From Burkholderia sp. 4M9327F10 (GTDB lineage: Bacteria; Pseudomonadota; Gammaproteobacteria; Burkholderiales; Burkholderiaceae), in assembly GCF_005503145.1 (NCBI RefSeq), contig NZ_SCNV01000006.1:1-64000 (forward strand): DNA of 64,000 nucleotides. The letters are read 5' to 3'. Below the pieces are notes generated by a model. The model made no database searches and had not been told where the DNA came from. It saw only the letters and a list, made by a program, of their open reading frames with translations. A program made the translations under genes and the position numbers. Every line of letters begins with the position of its first letter. The first letter of the stretch is position 1. Shown here one piece after another: positions 53,411 through 61,826 of the stretch.

Positions 53411-54696
53411 TCCGCGGGTGCGATGTGATGACGAATGATGCCGCGGATCAGCGTGGCGTCTTCCGGGCTCACCTTGGCGTAGATAGCGGGGCCGGCGGCG
53501 CGTTCGGGGTCGCCGGTGCGCAGCATCAGTTCGGCCCAGTCGAGCAGGCGCCGTGTCGAAAATGCGCTGGACAGGTCCTCGCGCGCGAACGCCGCCCGGC
53601 AGTCGGCCGCGATCGCTGCAAGCGTGGTGGCGAGGGGGCGCGTCATATGCGGCGCGAGTGTGCGCAGCAGCACGTCGGTTTCTTCGGCCGGCGACAGATA
53701 GTCGAGCAGGTACACACGCCAGCGGTCGAGAAAGGCTTCGTTCATCAGATTCGCGCCTTGATACAGATGGCGGAACTGGCTCATTGCGCCAACTGCGTTC
53801 GCCGTGGCGAACAACCGGAACGCCGGATGCGGCGCGACCACCTCGTTGCCTTTTTCCTTCAGTGTGAGCCGGCCATGCGGTTCGAGTACCGCAGTCAGCG
53901 CAGCGAGAATGGACGGCTCGGCGAAGTCGATCTCGTCGACAATCAGCCAGAGCCCTTCGCGCATCGCCGTGGGCAAGACGCCGTCGACCCAGAGCGTTTC
54001 GCCGCCCTTGACGGTCCAGAAGCCGACGAAGTCGCCGACTGTCGTCTGGCCGTTCATGTTGGAGCGCACCACGCCATGACGGGCCCGCGCCGCAACCTGC
54101 TCGATCAGGCTGGTCTTGCCCGCACCGGTGTGGCCGATCAGCATGACCCGTTTGTTCTCGACGATATCTTCGACGATGTCGTTAAAGCGCGCCGAGAACA
54201 GATACGCCGGGTTGACGCGCGGCACCAGCGGGCCGCCGGCGCCACATGGCACAGCGACTTCGCCGATGAGCACGGTGGCAGCGCTGTTTGTTATCGAGGC
54301 TGGCCCTGGGTGGCCGGGTTCAGTGTTGGCATATCCTTCATCCGGGCCCCTGGCTTCTGCCGCACGCGGAGCGGCACGCCGTTTTTGCGCCGCAGCGCGT
54401 TGCAGCTCAGGCATGAACGCCGCCCGTTGCTGCGCATCCGCTTGCGGCGCCGAACCGCGCGCCTCGAAAGCAAACCCTTCGCGATGCCACTTCTTCAGCT
54501 TGGCGCGCAGATTCTCCGCGTCGACCACCAGATCGATATCGACCGCAGCGTTGCCCTCGGCGGGCTGAACGGCGTGTTCGAGGCGATAGGTTTGTGGTCT
54601 ATCCGCCACGGTGACGCGCCACCATTCGGCGCCGGTGTCGGTGTTGCGCAGGTACAGGCCAAGGTGTTCGTCGTCGGTCAGGTCAGGGGCATTCAT
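53407..54696 (-). CDS. CobS/MoxR-like AAA+ ATPase
   Basis: This 429-residue AAA+ ATPase has Walker A LIGHTGAGKTS, Walker B LWLIVDEIDFAEP and sensor-1 FRLFATANAVG. The core is close in pattern to CobS, the ATPase of the aerobic cobaltochelatase (PHPAFRLFATAN and MNEAFLDRW). A distinct N-terminal region of about 150 residues contains a domain with WHREGFAFEARG and an Ala/Arg-rich linker. I chose the ATG at 54696 (MNAPDLTDDEHLGLY); the frame is open 14 codons further. It is translationally coupled to the CobT-like gene. Confidence 0.85.
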   Translation of the reverse strand: MNAPDLTDDEHLGLYLRNTDTGAEWWRVTVADRPQTYRLEHAVQPAEGNAAVDIDLVVDAENLRAKLKKWHREGFAFEARGSAPQADAQQRAAFMPELQRAAAQKRRAAPRAAEARGPDEGYANTEPGHPGPASITNSAATVLIGEVAVPCGAGGPLVPRVNPAYLFSARFNDIVEDIVENKRVMLIGHTGAGKTSLIEQVAARARHGVVRSNMNGQTTVGDFVGFWTVKGGETLWVDGVLPTAMREGLWLIVDEIDFAEPSILAALTAVLEPHGRLTLKEKGNEVVAPHPAFRLFATANAVGAMSQFRHLYQGANLMNEAFLDRWRVYLLDYLSPAEETDVLLRTLAPHMTRPLATTLAAIAADCRAAFAREDLSSAFSTRRLLDWAELMLRTGDPERAAGPAIYAKVSPEDATLIRGIIRHHIAPAE

Positions 54697-55106
54697 CGGA
54701 GGGCGCCAAGCGGGTTTAGCCGTGCAGGCCGGGAGCAAACGCTTATCTTAGCGCGGACCTGCGGCGCGGCGCATCCAGAAATGCTTCGCGCAAGGCAGAC
54801 GTTCACGCTGTATGTCGAGTGCAACAGCGTCAAATAGTAATTGCCATAAGCGAAATATACGGTTAAACCTGTATCACCTATAGTGCGAGCGCTTTTGCAA
54901 GTGTTTAAAAGAACCACTATCCGGCCGTCGCTTAAAGCAATTCCAACAGTTAAGCCTTAATCGGGTGCGCCCGTTACTGCGTGGGCTACTGCGTGGCGCA
55001 GTGCATGGTTTTCGCAATTCACGGATTCATTCGCAATCAGCGTATCCCGCGTCGCAAAAGACGGCCCGCACACGGGCGAAACCACGATATGGCATTCGAC
55101 ACGACA
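54697..55106. other. Divergent intergenic region upstream of the CobS-like and porin genes
   Basis: This 410-bp region contains a moderately AT-rich centre (54830-54960). Promoters in both directions are expected, but I see no convincing -35/-10 pair or repeat. Short frames here are not supported as genes. Confidence 0.45.
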
Positions 55107-56213
55107 ATGAAACTACGTACAAAACTAATGACCACCTTGCTGGTGGCAAGCCCTCTCGCGCATGCACAATCGAGTGTCGTTCTCTATGGCCGCATGGATG
55201 CCGGCGTGCAATACCTGAACCATGTCAGCACCGCCAATGGCGGCACGGCGACCAGCTGGAGCGCCGAAGGCGGCGACTGGGGCACCAGCATGCTGGGCTT
55301 CAAGGGCAATGAGGATCTGGGTGGCGGCCTGAACGCAATCTTCACCCTGGAAACCGGCTTGCAGGCGATTAACGGCACGACGAGCGGCGGCCGGATGTTT
55401 TCACGCCGGGCATTCGTTGGCCTGAAAAGCGATCAGTGGGGCACGCTGCAGGCCGGCCGCAATCTGTTTATCGACAGCGACGGCGTGTGGGAATTCGACC
55501 CGATGGTGCAGCAGGCGTTTTCGTCGGCTTCGCTGGTACGCGGGCGCAACTGGCAGCAGACCAGCAACAACATCGAATATCACAGCCCGGTCTTTGCCGG
55601 CTTTGACGTGCAAGGCCAGTACGCCTTCGGCAATCAGGCGAACGGCTTTAATAACGGCGCGCCCGGCGAGTTCGGCCGCTCGGACGGCGTGATGCTTTCG
55701 TACCACTCGCAGTTGTTCGACGTGCGCGGCATCTACGATGAACTGCGCGACAACAACGGCCAGTTCACCAACATCTTCACCAGTTCGCGCGAGTTCTTCG
55801 TTGGCGCGAACGTGCACTTCGATTCGATCAAGATCCAGGGCGCCTACACGCATTACTCGGCGCCGGATACGCCGGCCGGACTGGCGGACAGCGCCAACTA
55901 CTACTGGCTCGGTGCAACGTATTCAGTGAACCGGGCCTGGGCCGTGACGGCCGCGGGCTTCTACGTGAACGTGGGCGACGGTGGCGGCGATACGACGCAC
56001 GATCCGTCCGGCCACGCCACCCTGTACACGCTCAGCACGACCTACAACCTGACCAAGCGGACCTTCCTCTACGGCACGCTCGCTTATGTGGACAACGGCA
56101 AGCAGGCCGACTTCTCGCTGCTCGCCAATCCGCGCGAAGGCAGCTCCAGCACGAGTCCGCTGCAGGGCGAATCGCAGACGGGCGCATACGTCGGCATCAT
56201 GCATCAATTCTAA
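55107..56213 (+). CDS. Gram-negative porin (Burkholderia type)
   Basis: This 368-residue outer-membrane porin forms a trimeric 16-strand barrel for small solutes. It has a signal peptide (KLMTTLLVASPLAHA, cleaved before QSSVVLYGRMDAGVQYL) and the family features of beta-proteobacterial porins: FTLETGLQAINGTTSGGRMF, RRAFVGLKSDQWGTLQAGRN and a C-terminal Phe (GIMHQF). An ATG at 55089 is an alternative start; the one at 55107 gives a clean signal peptide. No operon partner is evident. Confidence 0.94.
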   Translation: MKLRTKLMTTLLVASPLAHAQSSVVLYGRMDAGVQYLNHVSTANGGTATSWSAEGGDWGTSMLGFKGNEDLGGGLNAIFTLETGLQAINGTTSGGRMFSRRAFVGLKSDQWGTLQAGRNLFIDSDGVWEFDPMVQQAFSSASLVRGRNWQQTSNNIEYHSPVFAGFDVQGQYAFGNQANGFNNGAPGEFGRSDGVMLSYHSQLFDVRGIYDELRDNNGQFTNIFTSSREFFVGANVHFDSIKIQGAYTHYSAPDTPAGLADSANYYWLGATYSVNRAWAVTAAGFYVNVGDGGGDTTHDPSGHATLYTLSTTYNLTKRTFLYGTLAYVDNGKQADFSLLANPREGSSSTSPLQGESQTGAYVGIMHQF

Positions 56214-56381
56214 GGACTGGCAGCGGCGCGGGCGAGGCTGCCCACACGGTTCGTGGTGTCATCGTTGCGGCGGGGCGGTTGAGTCTGTATGGTGGAGAGA
56301 CCATATGCGCTCAGCGGGGCTGGATCTGTGCCCGGCTCTTTCACCATTCCGCTGGGGCGCGCCCAACCTCAAGGACGCCGA

Positions 56382-57473
56382 ATGACTTCAGAAGCTGCAC
56401 CGCCGCCAGATGCATCGCCGGGATCGCCCGCGCCGCAGCAAGCCGGGGGCGTCTTGCGTACCGACGTCCTGATCGTCGGCGCCGGGCCGGTCGGCCTGTT
56501 TGCCGCGTTCGAGGCGGGCGTGATCGGCCTGTCGTGCCAGATTGTCGACGCGCTCGAACGGGTGGGCGGTCAATGCACGGAGCTGTATCCCGACAAGCCG
56601 ATCTACGATATTCCCGCCATTCCTTCATGCACGGCCCGCAATCTGGTCGAGCGTCTGCTGGAGCAATGCCGGCCGTTCGATGTGCCGATCCATCTGGGCC
56701 AGCGCGTCGACACCGTCGAGCAACGCGAGGACGGCCGCTGGACTGTCAAAACCAGTCAAGGCCTCGAATTCGATGCGGCCGCCATCATGCTGGCGGCCGG
56801 CAACGGCGCGTTCGCGCCGCAACGCCTTGCGCTGGAAGAAGCCGTGCCGCTGGAAGGTCGGCATGTGCATTACAGCGTGCGCAACCTCGCCGACTTCGCC
56901 GGCAAGAACGTAGTGGTAGCGGGTGGCGGCGATTCCGCGCTCGATTGGGCGCTGGCGCTGCGCTCGGTGGCGGGCAAGCTCACGCTCGTGCATCGGCGCA
57001 ATGGCTTTAGCGCTGTGGACTCGAGTGTCGAGAAGATGCGGCGTGCGGTAGAAGCCGGCGAGATGGACTTCATGGTCGGGGCAATCGCCGGCCTGCATGC
57101 GACGGACGGCAAGCTCGAATCAATCGAGATCCGGCAGATAGGCGGCGCCACGCAACTCGAGGCCGAGCATATCGTGGCGCTGTACGGACTCGTCGCCGAC
57201 CTCGGGCCGATCGCGGACTGGGGGTTGAGCCTGCACGCGGGGCGCGTCGACGTCGATACGTCGAACTACGAAAGTTCGCGCCCCGGCATCTTTGCGGTGG
57301 GCGATATCGCCAACTATCCCAACAAGCAGAAGCTGATACTGTCCGGTTTTCACGAGGCGTCGCTGGCGCTGCGTAAAGCGTATACGTATGCGTATCCGGA
57401 GCAAAAGCGCGTGCACGTGCATTCGAGCTATGACGCGAGGCTCGCTGCACGGGTCGCGGCGAGCGCCGGGTAG
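56382..57473 (+). CDS. Ferredoxin--NADP+ reductase, thioredoxin-reductase-like type
   Basis: This 363-residue flavoprotein has an FAD-binding motif (VLIVGAGPVGLFAAFEAG, about 27-44), the segment GGQCTELYPDKPIYDIPAIP and an NADPH-binding motif (VVVAGGGDSALDWALAL). The C-terminal FAD segment is RPGIFAVGDIANYPNKQKLI. The CxxC active site of thioredoxin reductase is absent, which places it in the TrxR-like ferredoxin-NADP reductase group. I chose the ATG at 56382; an in-frame start at 56289 is less likely. It has no clear operon partner and probably supplies reduced ferredoxin. Confidence 0.9.
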   Translation: MTSEAAPPPDASPGSPAPQQAGGVLRTDVLIVGAGPVGLFAAFEAGVIGLSCQIVDALERVGGQCTELYPDKPIYDIPAIPSCTARNLVERLLEQCRPFDVPIHLGQRVDTVEQREDGRWTVKTSQGLEFDAAAIMLAAGNGAFAPQRLALEEAVPLEGRHVHYSVRNLADFAGKNVVVAGGGDSALDWALALRSVAGKLTLVHRRNGFSAVDSSVEKMRRAVEAGEMDFMVGAIAGLHATDGKLESIEIRQIGGATQLEAEHIVALYGLVADLGPIADWGLSLHAGRVDVDTSNYESSRPGIFAVGDIANYPNKQKLILSGFHEASLALRKAYTYAYPEQKRVHVHSSYDARLAARVAASAG

Positions 57474-57681
57474 AACGCAGCGGGCGGCACCCACACCGGG
57501 CGGGCGCCGCTCACGACCCGCCGCGGTTCACGCTCGCCCAGTTGTGGGGAATGACGCACAAAAACAGGCCTTGGCAACGCCGTCTCAAGCTGCCGCGGCG
57601 TACTCGAAAAAAAACCGTCAGCCGCCTCCGTTTGCTTGCCAGGTAAGCGTTCCCGGCATCCAGAACCCCTGATCTCACGCA
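57474..57681. other. Intergenic region upstream of the BMP transporter promoter
   Basis: Together with the promoter and leader this makes a 424-bp gap before the binding-protein gene. It is GC-rich with an A-run near 57607. No gene is supported. Enhancer sites for a sigma-54 activator would be expected here, but I could not identify a clear dyad. Confidence 0.45.
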
Positions 57682-57699
57682 TTTGGCATAGCTCCTGCT
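57682..57699 (+). promoter_or_regulatory. Sigma-54 (RpoN)-type promoter
   Basis: TTTGGCATAGCTCCTGCT has the required GG (57685-57686) and GC (57697-57698) doublets separated by exactly ten bases. It matches the TGGCAC-N5-TTGCA consensus at most positions. Transcription would begin near 57709, giving a leader of about 190 bases before the binding-protein gene. Sigma-54 control suits a nitrogen-scavenging operon. Confidence 0.72.
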
Positions 57700-57704
57700 A
57701 GATG

Positions 57705-57734
57705 GAGTTCAAACTTGTATTCAAGATTGAACTC
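57705..57734. repeat. 30-bp near-perfect palindrome at the predicted transcription start
   Basis: The arms GAGTTCAA (57705-57712) and TTGAACTC (57727-57734) enclose CTTG and CAAG (57714-57717, 57722-57725) around a central TATT. Only one mismatched pair (A/A) interrupts 12 paired positions. The palindrome covers the expected start site of the sigma-54-type promoter, so a bound repressor would block it. It could also form a stem-loop in the leader RNA. Confidence 0.75.
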
Positions 57735-57897
57735 ATGACAATTCCGGACACACCTCAAGCGTTCCTCACGACCCGCGCCCTGGCTGCGCGCGGTGTGGCG
57801 CTCGCGCGTGTCCGCCTGTCCGCTTGCCAGAGCCTCGCCACGCTGCGCCCAGATGCCCCCACACCTTAACCGTCAACCCCACGAGACCGGATCGACC

Positions 57898-58995
57898 ATG
57901 AGCAACCGCCGCCACTTTCTGAAGAACGCCAGCCTGCTGACGCTGGGTGCAGTGCTGCCGTTCGACTCGGTATTCGCCGCCAGCAAACTGACCGTGGGTG
58001 TGATCTACGTCGGTGCACGCGGCGACTACGGCTATAACCAGGCACAGGCGGCGGCTGCCAACGTGATCAAGACGCTGCCCAACCTCAAGGTGGTCGAAGA
58101 AGAGAACGTGCCGGAAACCATCGCGGTGCAGAAGTCGATGGAGGCGATGATCGAGCAGGACGGCGCGACGCTGATCTTCGCTACCTCGTTCGGCTACTTC
58201 GATCCGCACGTGCTGAAAATGGCCGCCAAGTATCCCAACGTGCGCTTCGCGCATTGCGGCGGACTGTGGAAACAGGGCAATCCGGCAAACATCACCAGTT
58301 ACTTCGGCTACATCGATGAGTGCCAGTACCTGAACGGTGTGGTCGCAGGCCATATGACGAAGACGAAGAAGCTCGGCTTCGTCGCGGCCAAGCCGATTCC
58401 GCAGGTGCTGCGCAACATCAATGCGTTTACGCTCGGCGCGCAATCCGTCGATCCGTCCATCACCACGCATGTGATCTTCACCGGCGACTGGTCGATGCCG
58501 GTCAAGGAAGCGGAATCGGCCAACAGCCTCGTCGACCAGGGCTGCGATGTGCTGACCTGTCACGTCGACGGTCCGAAGGTAGTGATCGAAACCGCCGAGA
58601 AGCGCGGCGTCATGAGCTGCGGGTATCACGCGAGCCAGGCCGCGCTCGCGCCCAAGGGCTATCTGACCGGCGCCGAGTGGGACTGGGCCACGCCGTACAA
58701 GGAACTGGTGGCGGGTGCGCAAGGCGGCAAGCCCCAGCCCAACGTGCTGCGCGGCGGCCTGAAGGAAGGCTTCGTGAAGATGTCGCCGTATGGCGCGAAG
58801 GTCACGGCGGATGCGCGCCAAAGCGCCGACGGCGTGAAAGCGAAGATGCTGTCCGGCGAATTCGTGATCTTCAAAGGTCCGATCAAGGACAACAAGGGCG
58901 GCGTGGTGGTGGCGGACGGCACGAGTCACGTGCAGACCGACTACACGCTCGAAAGCATGAACTATCTGGTCTCCGGTGTGGTGGGGCAGATCTGA
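57898..58995 (+). CDS. BMP-family ABC transporter substrate-binding protein
   Basis: This 365-residue protein belongs to the BMP/PnrA-like family, whose known members bind purine nucleosides. A Tat-type signal is present (NRRHFLK with R4-R5, then a hydrophobic stretch ending VFAAS), so it may be exported folded. Family segments include VGVIYVGARGDYGYNQAQ, IFATSFGYFDPHVLKMA and AHCGGLWKQGNPAN. It is the first gene of an importer operon with two permeases, an ATPase and two cysteine hydrolases, so the ligand is more likely a ureido-type nitrogen compound than a nucleoside; this is inference. Confidence 0.92.
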   Translation: MSNRRHFLKNASLLTLGAVLPFDSVFAASKLTVGVIYVGARGDYGYNQAQAAAANVIKTLPNLKVVEEENVPETIAVQKSMEAMIEQDGATLIFATSFGYFDPHVLKMAAKYPNVRFAHCGGLWKQGNPANITSYFGYIDECQYLNGVVAGHMTKTKKLGFVAAKPIPQVLRNINAFTLGAQSVDPSITTHVIFTGDWSMPVKEAESANSLVDQGCDVLTCHVDGPKVVIETAEKRGVMSCGYHASQAALAPKGYLTGAEWDWATPYKELVAGAQGGKPQPNVLRGGLKEGFVKMSPYGAKVTADARQSADGVKAKMLSGEFVIFKGPIKDNKGGVVVADGTSHVQTDYTLESMNYLVSGVVGQI

Positions 58996-59031
58996 TGCAC
59001 TCGCGGTCCACGCACTTTTCAGGGAGCGGCC

Positions 59032-60147
59032 ATGCGTCCTAATGCGGGTTCTGCCCGGCTGATGCTCGGCGTGCTGCCGGCCTTGCCTACGCTGTTTGCG
59101 CTGGCCGGTACCTTGCTGCTGTTCTGGCTGTTCCTGCTGCTGCAGGGCGCTCCGGCGCTCGATGCCATCGGGCTGATTTTTCAGGGCGCGTTCGGCTCGT
59201 CGTTTGCGTGGCAAAGCACCTTGCTGCGCGCCTCGCCGCTGATGCTGACCGCGCTGTGCGTGGCCTTGCCGGCGCAGGTGGGGCTGGTGGTGATCGGCGG
59301 CGAAGGCGCACTGGCGCTCGGCGGGCTGGCTGCGGCCGTAGTGCCGCAGTGTTTGCCGGCGGGCACCCCCTGGTTCATCGCCACGCCCTTGATGGCGCTG
59401 GCGGGGATGCTCGCGGGCGGCATCTGGATCGGCGCGGTCGGCGCGTTGCGGCAATGGCGCGGCGTCAACGAGACGATCAGCAGCCTGCTGATGTCCTACA
59501 TCGCGATTGCGTTGTTCAAGCATCTGGTGGAGGGGCCGCTACGCGATCCGGCGAGCCTGAACAAACCGTCGACGCTGCCGGTGCCCGACGCCATGACGAT
59601 CGGCTCGTTGCCGGGTCTCGAAGTGCACTGGGGCCTGCTATGGGGCGCCGTGGCCTGCGTGGCGGCATGGGTGTTCGTCAGGCACAGCACGCGGGGTTTC
59701 GCGATGCGCGTGGTGGGCGGCAGCAACCGTGCGGCGCGTCTCGTGGGCCTGCCGGTCGGGCTGCTGGCGCTGGCTGCGTGCTCGATGGGCGGCGCGGCGG
59801 CGGGTCTGGCCGGAATGTTCGAAGTGGCCGCGGTGCAGGGCAGCGCCAATGCCTCGCTGCTGGCCGGGTATGGGTATAGCGGCATCCTCGTCGCCTTCGC
59901 GGCCCGTCAAAACCCGCTCGCGATTGTGTTGTGCGCGGTGCTGATCGGCGGCATCGAGGCGAGCGGCAGTCTGCTGCAACGGCGCCTCGACCTGCCCGAT
60001 GCCACCACGCTGGTATTGCAGGGCCTGTTGTTCGCGAACCTGCTGGCGTGGGAAGCCATGGGCGGCCGCATTGTCGCGTGGCGGCTGAAACTGCAGGCGC
60101 TCGCCGTCACCGAAACGCCGGTGCAACTGGAGAAGACTCATGCCTGA
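59032..60147 (+). CDS. ABC transporter permease (BMP/nucleoside-type, first subunit)
   Basis: This 371-residue inner-membrane permease has about nine or ten helices. It belongs to the branched-chain/BMP permease group and shows RGVNETISSLLMSYIAIAL-like residues (WRGVNETISSLLMSYIA) and the coupling loop HSTRGFAMRVVGGSNRAARLVG. It starts 36 bp after the binding-protein gene and overlaps the second permease by eight bases. Together they form the heterodimeric membrane channel of the importer. Confidence 0.92.
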   Translation: MRPNAGSARLMLGVLPALPTLFALAGTLLLFWLFLLLQGAPALDAIGLIFQGAFGSSFAWQSTLLRASPLMLTALCVALPAQVGLVVIGGEGALALGGLAAAVVPQCLPAGTPWFIATPLMALAGMLAGGIWIGAVGALRQWRGVNETISSLLMSYIAIALFKHLVEGPLRDPASLNKPSTLPVPDAMTIGSLPGLEVHWGLLWGAVACVAAWVFVRHSTRGFAMRVVGGSNRAARLVGLPVGLLALAACSMGGAAAGLAGMFEVAAVQGSANASLLAGYGYSGILVAFAARQNPLAIVLCAVLIGGIEASGSLLQRRLDLPDATTLVLQGLLFANLLAWEAMGGRIVAWRLKLQALAVTETPVQLEKTHA

Positions 60148-61066
60148 CATGCATTCGCCCGTCGTGATCCTGTTGCTCTCGTTGCTGGCCGGCGCGATTC
60201 GGGTGAGCACGCCGTATCTGTTCGTGAGTCTCGGCGAATGCCTGACGGAGAAGGGCGGGCGCGTGAATCTCGGCCTCGAGGGCATTCTGGTTTCCGGCGC
60301 CATGAGCGGCTATGCCGCCTCGTATCTGACCGGCTCGCCGTGGCTCGGCGTGCTGGCTGCGGGCGTGGTGGGCCTGCTGTTCGGTTGCCTGCACGGACTC
60401 GTGTGTTCGTTGCCGCGTGTCTCCGATATCGCCTTCGGCATTGCGTTAATGCTGCTCGGCACCGGGCTCGCGTTTTATCTCGGCAAGCCGTTTATCCAGC
60501 CACAGGCGCCGATGCTGCAGTCGATCGACCTCGGAAGCTGGGCCGTCTCGCCGCAATTGCATAACGCGCTGCATATCAATCCGTTGTTCGTGATCGGCAT
60601 CGTGCTGGCGTTTGTGCTGCAGTGGGGACTGCGCAGCACGCGCTGGGGCATGACGTTGCGGCTCGTCGGCGATCATGCCGAAACGGCACGGGCGATGGGC
60701 TATCCGCTCACGCGCATCCGGATTGCCGCGACTGCGGCGGGCGGTTTCTTTGCGGGCGTCGGTGGGGCCTATCTGTCGCTCGTGTATCCGGGGAGCTGGA
60801 ACGAGGGGCTCTCCAGCGGGCAAGGGCTGATGGCGGTCGCGCTGGTGATCTTCGCGCGCTGGCAACCGCTGCGCTGCCTCGTTGCAGCACTGCTGTTCGG
60901 CGCGGCCGGGGCGCTCGGACCGGCCTTGCAAAGCATTGGCGTGACGAGCGGCTACTACCTCTACAACGCTGCGCCGTATGTGCTGACGCTCGCCATCATG
61001 ATTATCAATTGCCGCCCCGACCGCACGCTGGCCGGCGCGCCGGGCGAGCTTAGCCTGACGCGCTGA
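60140..61066 (+). CDS. ABC transporter permease (BMP/nucleoside-type, second subunit)
   Basis: This 308-residue membrane subunit has about eight helices. The motif [23 protein letters not shown] near the N-terminus and [24 protein letters not shown] as the coupling loop identify the second permease of the family (YufQ-like). It overlaps the first permease by eight bases and is followed 61 bp later by the cysteine hydrolase gene. Confidence 0.93.
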   Translation: MPDMHSPVVILLLSLLAGAIRVSTPYLFVSLGECLTEKGGRVNLGLEGILVSGAMSGYAASYLTGSPWLGVLAAGVVGLLFGCLHGLVCSLPRVSDIAFGIALMLLGTGLAFYLGKPFIQPQAPMLQSIDLGSWAVSPQLHNALHINPLFVIGIVLAFVLQWGLRSTRWGMTLRLVGDHAETARAMGYPLTRIRIAATAAGGFFAGVGGAYLSLVYPGSWNEGLSSGQGLMAVALVIFARWQPLRCLVAALLFGAAGALGPALQSIGVTSGYYLYNAAPYVLTLAIMIINCRPDRTLAGAPGELSLTR

Positions 61067-61127
61067 AGCAGCATTCCGATGCTTTATCAAATGCCAACGC
61101 CATTGCCAATCTGAAGAGTTGCCGACC

Positions 61128-61820
61128 ATGAACCGATTCATCGAAGCGAAGCCTTACCCGTGGCCCTACGACGGCGAACTGCGGCCGGACAACACGGCGC
61201 TGGTGATCATCGACATGCAGACGGATTTCTGCGGCCATGGCGGCTATGTCGACAAGATGGGCTACGATCTGTCGCTCACACGCGCGCCGATCGAGCCGAT
61301 CAAGCGCGTGCTGGCCCTGATGCGCGAGCAGGGCTTCACGATCATTCACACGCGTGAAGGACATCGGCCCGACCTCTCCGATCTGCCCGCCAACAAGCGC
61401 TGGCGCAGCCGCCGCGCGGGAACGGGCGGCGTGGGTATCGGCGACGAAGGCCCCTGTGGCCGGATTCTGGTGCGCGGCGAACCCGGCTGGGAGATCATCG
61501 GCGAACTCGCGCCGCTCGCCGGCGAGATCATCATCGACAAGCCCGGCAAAGGCTCATTCTGCGCCACGGATCTCGAACTGATCCTGCGCACGCGCGGCAT
61601 CGCCAATCTGGTGCTGACCGGCATCACCACCGATGTCTGCGTGCACACCACCATGCGCGAAGCGAACGATCGCGGCTTCGAATGCACGGTGTTGGCCGAC
61701 TGCTGCGGCGCGACCGACAAGGGCAACCACGACGCCGCGCTGCATATGATTACGATGCAGGGCGGCGTATTCGGCACGGTGTCCGATTCGTCAGCACTGC
61801 TTGCCACACTCGGGCGCTGA
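61128..61820 (+). CDS. biuH: Cysteine hydrolase, probable biuret amidohydrolase
   Basis: This 230-residue protein is in the isochorismatase-like cysteine hydrolase family. The triad appears to be D29 ([11 protein letters not shown]), K138 ([10 protein letters not shown]) and C171 ([20 protein letters not shown]), with Q211 (MQGGVFG) as a likely substrate residue. The K-to-C and C-to-Q spacings agree with what I recall for biuret hydrolase BiuH, and long stretches such as [15 protein letters not shown] and [15 protein letters not shown] are characteristic of that group. BiuH hydrolyses biuret to allophanate and ammonia. The gene lies within the importer operon, between permease and ATPase genes. 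Confidence 0.82.
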   Translation: MNRFIEAKPYPWPYDGELRPDNTALVIIDMQTDFCGHGGYVDKMGYDLSLTRAPIEPIKRVLALMREQGFTIIHTREGHRPDLSDLPANKRWRSRRAGTGGVGIGDEGPCGRILVRGEPGWEIIGELAPLAGEIIIDKPGKGSFCATDLELILRTRGIANLVLTGITTDVCVHTTMREANDRGFECTVLADCCGATDKGNHDAALHMITMQGGVFGTVSDSSALLATLGR

Positions 61821-61826
61821 GCGATC

